Positions 37,268-44,873 of a stretch of 64,000 nucleotides of DNA are shown one piece after another. Location of the stretch: contig NZ_JAECZB010000092.1 in NCBI RefSeq assembly GCF_016056295.1, positions 124,001 to 188,000 on the forward strand. Direction: 5' to 3'. A program made the position numbers and the translations under genes. A model generated the notes under the pieces. That model was not told where the DNA came from and did not search any database. It was given only the letters and a program-made list of their open reading frames with translations. Numbering within the stretch: position 1 is the stretch's first letter; every line of letters starts with the position of its first letter. This DNA comes from Atlanticothrix silvestris CENA357. GTDB taxonomy: Bacteria > Cyanobacteriota > Cyanobacteriia > Cyanobacteriales > Nostocaceae.

Positions 37268-37294
37268 TAGACCCTCACACAAACGTTGATGAAA

Positions 37295-37711
37295 TTATTG
37301 CTTTTGATGCCGTACTTCTACAACAGTATGCACATTTCCACGGGGAGTAAAATCTGTTTTTACTGTCACCTCTAAAGGGTCACAAGCTGCAACAAAATCA
37401 TCTAAAATTTGATTGGCTGATTCTTCGTGAGAAATATAGCGATCGCGGTAACTGTTAATGTAAAGTTTAAGTGCCTTTAACTCTACTACCCGTTCGCCAG
37501 GGATGTAGTTAATATAAATTGTGGCAAAGTCAGGATAGCCAGAAAACGGACATTTACAGGTAAATTCCGGCAAGGTAATACTAATATCGTATCGTCTGCC
37601 CACACGCGGATTAGGAAATGTAATTAATTGCCCTTCCGCAATTTCTCGTTCGCCATACTTCATTTCTGGGCTTGGCTGAGATACAGTTTCAGATAATTTG
37701 TCAGTTGTCAT
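37295..37711 (-). CDS. queF: NADPH-dependent 7-cyano-7-deazaguanine reductase (preQ1 synthase)
   Basis: Reduces preQ0 to preQ1 in queuosine tRNA modification. The 138-residue protein is the short (type I, YkvM-like) form of the T-fold enzyme: the catalytic Cys is in F-T-C-K-C-P-F-S-G-Y-P-D-F-A, the NADPH-contacting E-L-K-A-L-K-L-Y block follows, and the C-terminal half has Y-I-S-H-E-E-S and D-F-T-P-R-G. No other queuosine gene is nearby. Repeats fill its upstream gap, so its promoter is not visible. Confidence 0.95.
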   Translation of the reverse strand: MTTDKLSETVSQPSPEMKYGEREIAEGQLITFPNPRVGRRYDISITLPEFTCKCPFSGYPDFATIYINYIPGERVVELKALKLYINSYRDRYISHEESANQILDDFVAACDPLEVTVKTDFTPRGNVHTVVEVRHQKQ

Positions 37712-37800
37712 TTGTTAGTTGTCAGTTGTCAGTTGTTAGTTGTTAGTTGTTAGTGATGCACTGAGCTTGTTGAAGTGTTGTCAGTTGTTATTTTTCTTGC
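37712..37800. repeat. TTAGTTG/TCAGTTG heptamers and a CACTGAGCTTG repeat
   Basis: Six or more TTAGTTG/TCAGTTG heptamers are followed by ATGCACTGAGCTTGTTGAAG, a dispersed motif seen also at 50414 (near identical) and reversed at 23356. All is non-coding and lies between queF and the next gene. Confidence 0.7.
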
Positions 37801-37828
37801 TTCCTCTGCTCCTCTGCCCCTCTGCTCT

Positions 37829-38227
37829 CTACTCCCGTTCCCAGTCTGGACAACTTTCATCGTCCCATCCGTGAGGATGCATGGCACAAACTAACAAGTT
37901 ACCGCCATACACTTGACCGTGGTAGTTGTTGCAACCTATGCAAGCAGAATTTTGTTCGCGTGTGGGTTCAACTTCATAAGGAAACCCAGGATCTAAATCG
38001 GACATAATGTCTTCTAGATCCCAGTAAGCTTCCGAAAAAATCGGTTCGGCTAAATCTTGTAAATACTGATCAACTTCAGTGATAAATGTACTGTGTACTT
38101 GCTCAGTAATTTCTTCCGTCAGATCAAAAAAGGCATCTACCATTTCACTCATTCCTAGGAAGAATAGCTCTACTTCATCTGCAACTGTTTCTATGATTTC
38201 TGTTAAATCTTTCTGCCATTGTTCCAT
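37829..38227 (-). CDS. Conserved hypothetical protein with a C-terminal Cys/His cluster
   Basis: An acidic protein of about 132 residues (start ATG 38227; the frame opens at 38284). Residues 1-85 are helical and hydrophobic-acidic (V-E-L-F-F-L-G-M-S-E-M-V-D-A-F-F-D). The C-terminus has C-I-G-C-x2-Y-H-G, L-V-C-A-M-H-P-H-G and C-P-D-W, a spacing that could bind a metal or cluster. I associate this ending with a family of small cyanobacterial proteins (DUF6464-like, uncertain). No function is known. Confidence 0.65.
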   Translation of the reverse strand: MEQWQKDLTEIIETVADEVELFFLGMSEMVDAFFDLTEEITEQVHSTFITEVDQYLQDLAEPIFSEAYWDLEDIMSDLDPGFPYEVEPTREQNSACIGCNNYHGQVYGGNLLVCAMHPHGWDDESCPDWERE

Positions 38228-38368
38228 AAACTTTACGCCCTTAATTCTGCCCGGCGTGAAGCACTCTAAGTACACCCTAGGCAATTTATATTATAATACC
38301 TTTGGTCATAACGTCATGCCAAAGCGTTACTTAGTATGATCGCTCAAGCTAAAAAGTTGCTTTTTGAC

Positions 38369-38749
38369 TTAATCGTTTTGCAGTTTTTTTAACTCTTCTT
38401 GCAGTTCTAGCACTTGCTGACGCAAATTATCCACATTCTCAGTTGGGGCTTGTTTCGCAGTTGGCTCTTCATCTTCCTCTAAGATTTCGATGCGGCGAGG
38501 TTCAGAAGAAGGTGTTTTATCTGGGGTTTCACTGGCTGGTTGTGGCTGTTGAGCTTGCTTCATCATGTCTTCGACGAAGCGGCGGGCTTCTTCTGTGTTC
38601 ATTTCGCCCTTTGCGACCATTTCGTCTGCCAGCTTTTGGACTTGCGATCGCAGTTCTGCTAATTTTCCCCCAGCTTTCTCACCTGCGTAAGAAGCTAAGC
38701 CGACACCGAGGTAAAAAGCTTTTTGAACAATATCACCAAAACCAGCCAT
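38369..38749 (-). CDS. Phasin-like coiled-coil protein
   Basis: A 126-residue protein. An N-terminal amphipathic segment (M-A-G-F-G-D-I-V-Q-K-A-F-Y-L-G-V-G) is followed by charged helices, a Pro/Ser/Thr-rich linker (about 70-95) and a C-terminal coiled coil (L-R-Q-Q-V-L-E-L-Q-E-E-L-K-K-L). The first part resembles phasin-related proteins found widely in cyanobacteria. No enzymatic motif is seen; a scaffolding or membrane-associated role is only inferred. Confidence 0.7.
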   Translation of the reverse strand: MAGFGDIVQKAFYLGVGLASYAGEKAGGKLAELRSQVQKLADEMVAKGEMNTEEARRFVEDMMKQAQQPQPASETPDKTPSSEPRRIEILEEDEEPTAKQAPTENVDNLRQQVLELQEELKKLQND

Positions 38750-38908
38750 TGCTGCTGAAAGCTCCTACAAATAGGGCGACCCGGAGACTACGCCTACCAC
38801 AAGCATCCCGTATTGCTGCTACCTTCCGGTTCTGACAAAGTTTGGGCGTTGAAGTCGCATAGATCCAGGTCTTCTAAAAGCATAACACCAAAAGTCAGTA
38901 AGTGTGTG

Positions 38909-39175
38909 TTATTCGACTACAATTTTCCATTCGTAAAGCTGATAGTCAACGCAGCCGTTTTTTACCAATGGGTCAGCAGCGACAATTGCTTGGGCTTCGT
39001 CCATTGAGGTTGCCTCAAATAGCAACATGCCTCCTCCCAACTGCGCCCAATATCCTGTTCGTGCTTTGTGTCCTTTAGCAATCAACTCTTTAACGTAAGC
39101 TTTATGGGCGGGTACGTATTGGTCAAAGGTAGGTTTATCGACTGTACCTGTTTCAATTTTGACAAACCAGGGCAT
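38909..39175 (-). CDS. YciI-family protein
   Basis: An 88-residue protein with the YciI fold pattern: M-P-W-F-V-K-I-E-T-G-T at the N-terminus, H-K-A-Y-V-K-E-L-I-A-K-G (with the conserved His), and D-E-A-Q-A-I-V-A-A-D-P-L-V-K-N-G-C-V-D-Y. YciI-like proteins are small dimeric ferredoxin-like enzymes of unclear reaction. It is monocistronic. Confidence 0.9.
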   Translation of the reverse strand: MPWFVKIETGTVDKPTFDQYVPAHKAYVKELIAKGHKARTGYWAQLGGGMLLFEATSMDEAQAIVAADPLVKNGCVDYQLYEWKIVVE

Positions 39176-39376
39176 TGTGCTGGCAACCTCTTAAAATTTT
39201 TGTATTGTAAATGATAGTTGTATATTTTCGAGGCGATCGCTGCTCAAAATAAACTAATAGCCTTTAACAGTTATCAGTTACCAGTCAAAAGCTATTTGAT
39301 AACTGTTTACTGGTTTAAATCCCTCACCAACGCCGTGATAACTGTTTACTGTTTACTGTTCACTGATTTAAATAAA

Positions 39377-39925
39377 ATGAGCCGTTTTTTTATTGCTCTT
39401 TTACCGCCTCGGCATATTCAAGAGTATGCCAGCGAAGTTAAACAATACTTTGCTGATAACTATGGCAGTCGTGCAGCCCAAAAATCTCCGCCTCACATTA
39501 CCTTGCAACCACCCTTTGAATGGGCAGATGCAGATTTGCCACTGTTAGAAGCATCTTTAAAAGAGTTTGCCATTAATCAACAGTCAGTACCAATTACACT
39601 TAGCGGTTATGCAGCCTTTGCACCCCGTGTCATTTATATTAATGTCATTAGAAGTGAGGAGCTTCTGAATTTACAAGCTAATTTAATGGCGCATACAGAA
39701 AGTAAATTGAGTATTTTTGATCGAGTTTCTCAAACGCGTCCTTTTGCTCCCCATCTAACAGTTGCGTTTCGGGATTTAACTCGACAAAACTTTAAAGCTG
39801 CTTGGCCAGAGTTTGCCAATCGACAGTTACATTTTGAATTTCTTGCTGACAACTTAACACTGCTATTACACGACGGTAAGCGGTGGAATGTGAAATCAGA
39901 GTTTGGTTTTTTGACTGGTGGGTAG
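39377..39925 (+). CDS. 2'-5' RNA ligase / 2H phosphoesterase family protein
   Basis: A 2H-phosphoesterase superfamily protein of about 182 residues. The two H-x-T motifs are P-H-I-T-L-Q (about residue 40) and P-H-L-T-V-A-F (about residue 125). Family members act on cyclic phosphates or 2'-5' linkages in RNA. The frame is open from 39218, but that upstream part is repeat-derived, and the ATG at 39377 gives the normal N-terminus M-S-R-F-F-I-A-L-L-P-P. Confidence 0.88.
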   Translation: MSRFFIALLPPRHIQEYASEVKQYFADNYGSRAAQKSPPHITLQPPFEWADADLPLLEASLKEFAINQQSVPITLSGYAAFAPRVIYINVIRSEELLNLQANLMAHTESKLSIFDRVSQTRPFAPHLTVAFRDLTRQNFKAAWPEFANRQLHFEFLADNLTLLLHDGKRWNVKSEFGFLTGG

Positions 39926-40000
39926 ATTGCCGTCAATGATATTGTAAATTGAATTGTAAAAATAACCAGCGATCGCCAAACATTATTAAACAATTCAGTA

Positions 40001-40318
40001 ATGAACAGCATCTTTAGCCCCGAAGAAATTACTGCCCTTTCTGCCGAAATTGACCGCCAGTTAACCGAACTGCGCGATGCCCCAGATTCAAGGCAAAAAC
40101 AAGGAGACGATGAAACGTCGGCTGAAAAAATGCTGGTAAAACAAACCGAAGCAATTACAAAACTTACACAAGAAAAGTCTAAGAGTTTTTTGCAGAGATT
40201 TGGACGAGCCGCCAAAAGTGATTTATGCCAAGAAGGGGGAATGCTGAATCAGCAGTGGAAGAAATGGGGCGATTTGGATAATAAGGATGCTGTGGAACGC
40301 TTGGTGCAGTGTTGGTAA
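40001..40318 (+). CDS. Small hypothetical protein
   Basis: A 105-residue charged protein with predicted helices and no signal or membrane span. F-S-P-E-E-I-T-A-L-S-A-E-I-D-R-Q-L opens it and it ends W-K-K-W-G-D-L-D-N-K-D-A-V-E-R-L-V-Q-C-W. I do not recognise the family. A 38-residue membrane ORF begins 3 bp after its stop, so the two are probably coexpressed. Confidence 0.6.
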   Translation: MNSIFSPEEITALSAEIDRQLTELRDAPDSRQKQGDDETSAEKMLVKQTEAITKLTQEKSKSFLQRFGRAAKSDLCQEGGMLNQQWKKWGDLDNKDAVERLVQCW

Positions 40319-40320
40319 CA

Positions 40321-40437
40321 ATGGGTTTTTCAGGAGATGTGCTATCTCCTTTAGCTGTCGCCGTGACGGTGATTGTTATTCATATTGGGTTGAAAGCGTT
40401 TTGTAAAGATTATTCTTCAGAAGTGGAGAATAAATGA
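40321..40437 (+). CDS. 38-residue putative single-span membrane protein
   Basis: An ATG two bases after the upstream TAA opens a frame encoding 38 residues with a hydrophobic segment P-L-A-V-A-V-T-V-I-V-I-H-I-G-L and a charged tail ending V-E-N-K. The near-zero spacing argues for translational coupling. It could be a small membrane subunit partnering the upstream protein. A chance frame cannot be excluded. Confidence 0.45.
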   Translation: MGFSGDVLSPLAVAVTVIVIHIGLKAFCKDYSSEVENK

Positions 40438-40728
40438 ATTTTGCATCACGCAAAGACGCGGAGGCGCAAAGAGTAAAAGTTTTAAGAGTCCAGTTATGCC
40501 GTAGGCTAACGCACCTTATACCAATTTGAAAAAAGAATACGACAGCAATGCCTTGCCCTCTTGCCCTCTAGAATAATTGATATGTCGCAAACATGATAGT
40601 GATTATCGGTTAAGTCCACACACTCTTAAGGGCACGGCAGTGCCGATGCCCCTACAGGCGACGATATAATTTTGTCTTGCATCCAACTAAGAATCACTTT
40701 CTTAATTTTGAATTTTGAATTGGTATTA
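40438..40728. other. Non-coding gap with repeat debris
   Basis: It contains an ACGCAAAGACGCGGAGGCGCAAAG-like repeat (related copies near 18350, 61040-61110 and 63420) and GGCACGGCAGTGCC (a GGCAC/GTGCC palindrome at about 40632-40645). No gene is seen. Confidence 0.5.
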
Positions 40729-41091
40729 TCACTCTCCCAACAACGCCTCAAGGGATTGAGGGTCAGCAATACCCCGCAGGATAGCGTAGATAATCATAGA
40801 ATCTTCCAAATCTAACTGCTCGCACAGTATATTCTCATCTCGCTCACCGGCTAAGATACGACGGATGGCAGCAACGAAATTTGGCAAATCTCCTGCAAGA
40901 TTCTCCATCTCAATTTCTAGCTGTTCCCTGATTTCTGCATTATCCACAGCATCTACTACCTGTGCAATCCACTGCCCATGTTGCCGCAACTCATACTGTG
41001 TCCCCCCAAACGCCGCTTTTGCTTGCCTTGCTTGGCGACGATATTCTTTAGCTTGGGTGGTGTCGCTTTGCTTGTCGGCAATATCTGCCAA
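40729..41091 (-). pseudogene. C-terminal fragment of a larger protein
   Basis: 120 residues of acidic/hydrophilic helical protein (R-R-Q-A-R-Q-A-K-A-A-F, D-L-P-N-F-V-A-A-I-R-R-I-L-A-G-E-R). The coding frame clearly continues upstream beyond the TTG at 41091, as V-D-Y-L-D-I-D-K-T-L-D-P-A-A-A-K-I-W, but meets an in-frame TAA at once (near 41165) with no start. So the N-terminal part of the gene is lost. It looks like the end of a TPR-containing protein, but that is a guess. Confidence 0.5.
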
Positions 41092-41296
41092 GATGTTATA
41101 TGTTTTCCAAATCTTAGCCGCAGCCGGGTCTAAGGTTTTGTCAATGTCTAAATAATCAACAAATTACAATGACTTGGTTATTCTCTGGGAAGCGCAGATT
41201 TAATTCCATTGCCGACCGTTTGGGGTGTGGAAGCTTATGTGAGATAATACAAGCTTTTTAGTCTAAATTCCGTAAAAATGCTAGGCGATCGCATAC

Positions 41297-41392
41297 TCAT
41301 TGAAAATTATTCCTCAATCCAAGATTTTGTAGAGCCATAACTAAAGAACGTGCCGTAGAATCTTCATCCATGTACAATCGAATTTGACTCAT
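41297..41392 (-). pseudogene. Truncated DUF5615 (PIN-like) toxin
   Basis: 31 residues starting M-S-Q-I-R-L-Y-M-D-E-D-S, the N-terminus of the PIN-like DUF5615 toxin family, then a stop. Its ATG overlaps the stop of the DUF433 antitoxin gene (ATGA), the usual coupling of this pair. Full-length relatives have about 110-120 residues, so the catalytic fold is lost. Confidence 0.65.
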
Positions 41393-41682
41393 GAAAGTTT
41401 TTCAGTCTGATGCAGTTTCTCCAATCTCTCAGCTTCGGCTGCTTCGGCTGCAATATCAGCATCAATGTCCTCACGGTTCGCATGATAATAAATTAAAGCT
41501 GCATAAACCTGCGCTAAACTTAGATGATTAATTTGCTCGGCAATTTCTTCTACACTGTAACCTTGTTTATACCAAATAGCTATACGCCGGACTGTCACCC
41601 CTGTACCAGCAATAATCGGGCAATCCCCATGTATTTCTGGGTTATGGTTAATTAGTGTGCCGATATCGGTAATAGTTGCCAA
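41389..41682 (-). CDS. DUF433 antitoxin-like protein
   Basis: A 97-residue DUF433 protein with the winged-helix features I-I-A-G-T-G-V-T-V-R-R-I-A-I-W-Y and Y-S-V-E-E-I-A-E-Q. Such proteins are usually antitoxins of a downstream DUF5615 PIN-like toxin. Here only a 31-residue toxin fragment follows, so the antitoxin is orphaned. The start appears to be TTG at 41682, behind GGGAAG. Confidence 0.8.
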   Translation of the reverse strand: MATITDIGTLINHNPEIHGDCPIIAGTGVTVRRIAIWYKQGYSVEEIAEQINHLSLAQVYAALIYYHANREDIDADIAAEAAEAERLEKLHQTEKLS

Positions 41683-41926
41683 AACTTATTCTTCCCATTA
41701 TTTCACGCTCAATATCATTATTACAAGGTTTTAATTCACATCAGATGTAATGAGAGCTTTACTAGATACCCATGTATTCATTATGGTAATGGCGATGTCT
41801 ACGACAAGCCGCATTGCGTCTACGCATCCATCAGCTTTCTTTACCAACATCACCATCAACATTGTGTATTGAGTAAAAGTAATGTTAGCCTTAGCCTAAA
41901 AACGAGCTGCCGATTTAACTGAATTT

Positions 41927-42181
41927 ATGACTATACAAATTAGTATCGAACTTCCCAATGACGTATTTTCAGCACTCCGCAGTAACCCAGAGACGTTTGT
42001 TCAAGAGATGCGTTTAGCGGCGGCTGTCAAGTGGTATGAAGTTGGTACGGTTTCCCAATCTAAGGCTGCTGAAATTGCTGGAGTTAGTCGCCATCAATTT
42101 CTAGAAGCACTTTATCGTTATAATGTTTCACCTTTTCAAGTGACTCCCGAAGAATTAGCCCAGGAGTTAGCGCGTGACTAG
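41927..42181 (+). CDS. UPF0175 family antitoxin
   Basis: An 84-residue UPF0175 protein. It has I-S-I-E-L-P-N-D-V-F-S-A-L-R, an M-R-L-A-A-A-V-K-W-Y-E block and a helix-turn-helix (V-S-Q-S-K-A-A-E-I-A-G-V-S-R-H-Q-F-L). UPF0175 proteins pair with DUF3368 PIN-like toxins, and one follows with an 8-bp overlap. Confidence 0.85.
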   Translation: MTIQISIELPNDVFSALRSNPETFVQEMRLAAAVKWYEVGTVSQSKAAEIAGVSRHQFLEALYRYNVSPFQVTPEELAQELARD

Positions 42182-42659
42182 ACGATGGGTTGTGAATGCT
42201 TCTCCATTGATTGTACTTACTAAGATTAATCAGGTTCATTTGCTCTTTGAACTCTGTAATAAGGTTGTCATTCCTAGCGGTGTTGTTCAAGAAATCTGTA
42301 TTGCCCCAGATAATGACCCTACAAAACTCTGGATTTTGAATACAGGAACTAGCTATATTCAAAATTTAGAACAAGTTGATCCAGTGATTGCTGCATGGGG
42401 TCTTGGTTTGGGAGAGAGTCATGTTCTTACCTGGATATATAACAATCCTGGTTATGAAGCAATTTTAGATGATCGCGCCGCAAAAACTGCTGCACTTGCT
42501 TTAGGGATTCCTGTACGGGGAACTCTGGGTGTGATTTTACTTGCGAAGCAAGAAGGTAAGGTAGAAGCCGCTAGACCGATTTTTGAACAACTGGTTCAGA
42601 TTGGTTTTAGAGTCAGTACAGAAGTTATAGAGTCAGCACTTAAAATTGTTGGTGAGTAG
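42174..42659 (+). CDS. DUF3368 PIN-like toxin
   Basis: A 161-residue DUF3368 protein of the PIN superfamily. V-V-N-A-S-P-L-I-V-L-T-K-I supplies the first acidic/Ser site, G-L-G-L-G-E-S-H-V-L the second and A-I-L-D-D-R-A-A-K the Asp pair; R-G-T-L-G-V-I-L-L-A-K is a family block. Likely an RNase toxin controlled by the UPF0175 antitoxin upstream. The start is a GTG overlapping the antitoxin end. The metal-site acidic residues appear intact. Confidence 0.85.
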   Translation: MTRRWVVNASPLIVLTKINQVHLLFELCNKVVIPSGVVQEICIAPDNDPTKLWILNTGTSYIQNLEQVDPVIAAWGLGLGESHVLTWIYNNPGYEAILDDRAAKTAALALGIPVRGTLGVILLAKQEGKVEAARPIFEQLVQIGFRVSTEVIESALKIVGE

Positions 42660-42710
42660 TTTATGTACCAGTTAGCCGCATTGCGTCTACGCAAAATTAC
42701 CTTTCATTAC

Positions 42711-42935
42711 TAACACTACCTAATACATGGAGAACCTTAACTAATTTGTGACGAACGACGTAAGGTTTTTTATTAACGCTACCTCATACATAGAGAACCT
42801 TAACTAATTTGTGACGAACGACGTAGAGTTTCTTATTAACGCCACCTCATACATAGAGAACCTTAACTAATTTGCGACGAACGACGCAGAGTTTCTTATT
42901 AACGCCACTTCATACATAGAAAACATCAACTATTT
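42711..42935 (+). repeat. 63-bp tandem repeat, about 3.5 copies
   Basis: A 63-bp unit repeats with agaaccttaac starting at 42731, 42794 and 42857, and a diverged last copy at 42920. Each contains CTAATTTG-G-CGA-CGAACGACG and a TTTATTAACG/TCTTATTAACG segment. The first copy has AACCTTA/TAAGGTT arms followed by T residues, like a terminator. Both strands carry in-frame stops in each unit, so it is not coding. Confidence 0.85.
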
Positions 42936-43154
42936 GTGATCAGCATGTTGATTTTATGTGCTGAGATGTTTTCATAGACGGTTAATAGTTGCGTTTTCCT
43001 TGGTGAGTTGCAACTACTAGTAGCTTAAGCATAATTACATACTTTTTTAGAAAATACTTTGTTAATTAAAACACTAATTTTTGTGATTTACCCTGAGCCA
43101 GATTACAGCTTGTTTGAGACAAGCTAACACTATAACCGTTACAGGAGTAAATCT
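42936..43154. other. Gap after the tandem repeat
   Basis: No gene is seen. An imperfect hairpin pairs gaaaacatc (about 42919) with gatgttttc (about 42966), and may be a further diverged repeat unit. An AGGAG ribosome-binding site for the next gene lies at 43143-43147. Confidence 0.5.
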
Positions 43155-43550
43155 ATGCCTCGCGCAAAACGTACATCTCGCGTTCTTGCAAAAGCTCAAC
43201 TCAGAGCTTCTGGACTTAAAGCTATTGATCCAAATATAGATTTTGGCGATAATAACAGCTTGCAAAATATGATACAACAAATTGAGCAGTTAAATGCTAA
43301 ACTTGATACTCATAACACTGCCTTGGCTGTGATTGATGCTTCGAGAACTGATATTGAACAGCTAGAAAAAAATTTGAGTGCCTTGTCTGAAAAAATGCTG
43401 CTGGCAGTTGCGGTAAAATACGGTAAAGACAGCCGTGAGTATGAAATGGCTGGTGGTGTTCGTAAAAGCGATCGCATCCGTAGAAGTACCCTGAGCCGTT
43501 TGAAAGCGGTTGCAGAGGAAACAGCCAAAGAAAATGCTAAAAGTGCGTAG
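43155..43550 (+). CDS. Conserved hypothetical coiled-coil protein
   Basis: A 131-residue, partly basic protein. The N-terminus is very basic (M-P-R-A-K-R-T-S-R-V-L-A-K), the middle (about 45-90) is a coiled coil, and G-K-D-S-R-E-Y-E-M-A-G-G-V-R-K-S-D-R-I-R-R follows. A good AGGAG precedes the ATG by 8 bases. It looks like a cyanobacterial conserved family, and the basic ends suggest nucleic-acid binding. No named domain is recognised. Confidence 0.65.
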   Translation: MPRAKRTSRVLAKAQLRASGLKAIDPNIDFGDNNSLQNMIQQIEQLNAKLDTHNTALAVIDASRTDIEQLEKNLSALSEKMLLAVAVKYGKDSREYEMAGGVRKSDRIRRSTLSRLKAVAEETAKENAKSA

Positions 43551-43658
43551 AATTGGGATGTAATTAAAAACTATGCGATCGCACTCATCTACTAAAATTT
43601 AAGTTGGTAAGTGCGATCGCTAGAATAAAAAGCTAACCAAACCAATATTTATCAAACA

Positions 43659-44456
43659 TTAAATTGATACTTCTTGGATGTTGTCAAGACTAGGCAACAA
43701 ATCTTTTATTTCTTCAGTAGCTTGTGTGCGATCGCACCGCGTGGCAAACTGGCAATAATCACAAGCTTTACTACCCACCGCTTCTTGCGGAAATTGCTCG
43801 TTGTGTTGGTAAGCTTCTAGCCAATGAGTTAACTGGCTCAACAGTTGATTAAGTTCATTTGCTGTTTCTTGATGCTGGCGAGTATTGTAATTAAATTTAG
43901 TATTTTTTGGTTTGCCTTGCGATTGCACAAACCAGTAAGTCATCGAAATATTTTCTGGTAAATATTCACTCGTTTCAGCTAACACATACAAATAAAGACG
44001 TGTTTGCCAGTTTTGCTCTAAGTTGCGTTTATTTGGTGGTTGAGGATAAGTTTTCCAGTCGAGAATTTGCGCCTGTTGGTGATTGGCAATTAATAAATCA
44101 TAGACAACTATCAACAAATAATCTTGAACTTGTAAGGTACGGTAGTGTTCGCTTTCACGGAAAGTTTGGTTATCGGTTACAGGTGTTAAAATTTCTGGTG
44201 CAGCATTAGCAAAAGCCGCCATCCAGGTTTGCAATTGAGTATCCGTTGCTAAAAAATTATCAATTGGCAGACCCATTTCTTGCTGCTGCATGAGCAAGTG
44301 AAAGCGACTACCTAAAGTTTGCCGTTCCTCATGTTCAGGGTCTGACGGGGAATGAAGTTTTTCTAAGTAGGTATGTTGGAATTTACGCGGACAAGTTGCT
44401 AGTAAATTGAGATGTCCTTGAGACAGTCGTAATAGTTGAGTTGGAGTTGAGACCAT
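43659..44456 (-). CDS. PD-(D/E)XK nuclease family protein (RecB/Cas4-like)
   Basis: A 265-residue nuclease-like protein. The catalytic core is Y-D-L-L-I ... Q-I-L-D-W-K-T-Y (the D-x-K part of PD-(D/E)XK), followed by a Q-T-R-L-Y-L-Y-V-L motif like the QxxxY of RecB-type nucleases. A Cys in T-C-P-R-K-F near the N-terminus plus C-D-Y-C-x4-R-C near the C-terminus could bind an iron-sulfur cluster, as in Cas4 and AddB. No cas genes or CRISPR array are in the window, so a repair or recombination role is more likely. Confidence 0.85.
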   Translation of the reverse strand: MVSTPTQLLRLSQGHLNLLATCPRKFQHTYLEKLHSPSDPEHEERQTLGSRFHLLMQQQEMGLPIDNFLATDTQLQTWMAAFANAAPEILTPVTDNQTFRESEHYRTLQVQDYLLIVVYDLLIANHQQAQILDWKTYPQPPNKRNLEQNWQTRLYLYVLAETSEYLPENISMTYWFVQSQGKPKNTKFNYNTRQHQETANELNQLLSQLTHWLEAYQHNEQFPQEAVGSKACDYCQFATRCDRTQATEEIKDLLPSLDNIQEVSI

Positions 44457-44517
44457 GATTCTATTTTAGAAGCGATCGCAAAAATATAAGACAGTAACGC
44501 CAAAAAGCCTCATGTAA

Positions 44518-44537
44518 AGACGCGATAAATCGCGTCT
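44518..44537. repeat. Short palindromic element AGACGCGA/TCGCGTCT
   Basis: Perfect 8-bp arms at 44518-44525 and 44530-44537 with a 4-nt loop. It lies just left of a larger hairpin. Confidence 0.7.
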
Positions 44538-44541
44538 GATA

Positions 44542-44593
44542 AGACCGATTACCCAACTTTAAGCATGGGGGTTAGCTGTTGGGTAATCGGTCT
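44542..44593. repeat. Perfect 16-bp inverted repeat
   Basis: AGACCGATTACCCAAC (44542-44557) and its reverse complement (44578-44593) enclose a 20-nt loop. No T-run follows on either strand, so a mobile palindromic element or an RNA hairpin is more likely than a plain terminator. Confidence 0.75.
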
Positions 44594-44654
44594 ACTATGA
44601 AAAGTATGTATTTTGTACCATATTCACAGATAGTCTCCAGATTTGCTATCTCAA

Positions 44655-44873
44655 CTAGTCTTTATCTTGCTCATCTTGGTTAGGGAACTGTCTTGTCTTC
44701 TCGTTAGACTTACTAGAGCCGAAGCTATAAACCATCGCTATTTTCACAATGTCAAAATAGGCGGGATGATTGTCTTTATTTACGATTGCTAAAGAGATTG
44801 ACCCTGCGATTAAAATAACTAAAATTGGCGACAGTGTTTCTCCTTTGAAGCCGTTACTGTTATGCTTTGGCAT
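44655..44873 (-). CDS. Small hydrophobic protein, unknown
   Basis: A 72-residue protein with a hydrophobic segment S-P-I-L-V-I-L-I-A-G-S-I-S-L-A-I-V near the N-terminus and a charged tail ending Q-D-E-Q-D-K-D. AGGAG lies 8 bases before the ATG, a strong argument for a real gene. A second small membrane protein is encoded 119 bp upstream on the same strand. Function unknown. Confidence 0.6.
   Translation of the reverse strand: MPKHNSNGFKGETLSPILVILIAGSISLAIVNKDNHPAYFDIVKIAMVYSFGSSKSNEKTRQFPNQDEQDKD

Noticed and set aside
42711-42935. Possible CRISPR array
   Set aside because: The unit repeats entirely (63 bp, no distinct spacers) with gradual divergence, so it is a plain tandem repeat, and no cas genes are present.
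43659-44456. Cas4 of a CRISPR system
   Set aside because: Nuclease and Cys motifs fit, but no array or other cas gene is in the window; a general RecB-like nuclease is the safer call.
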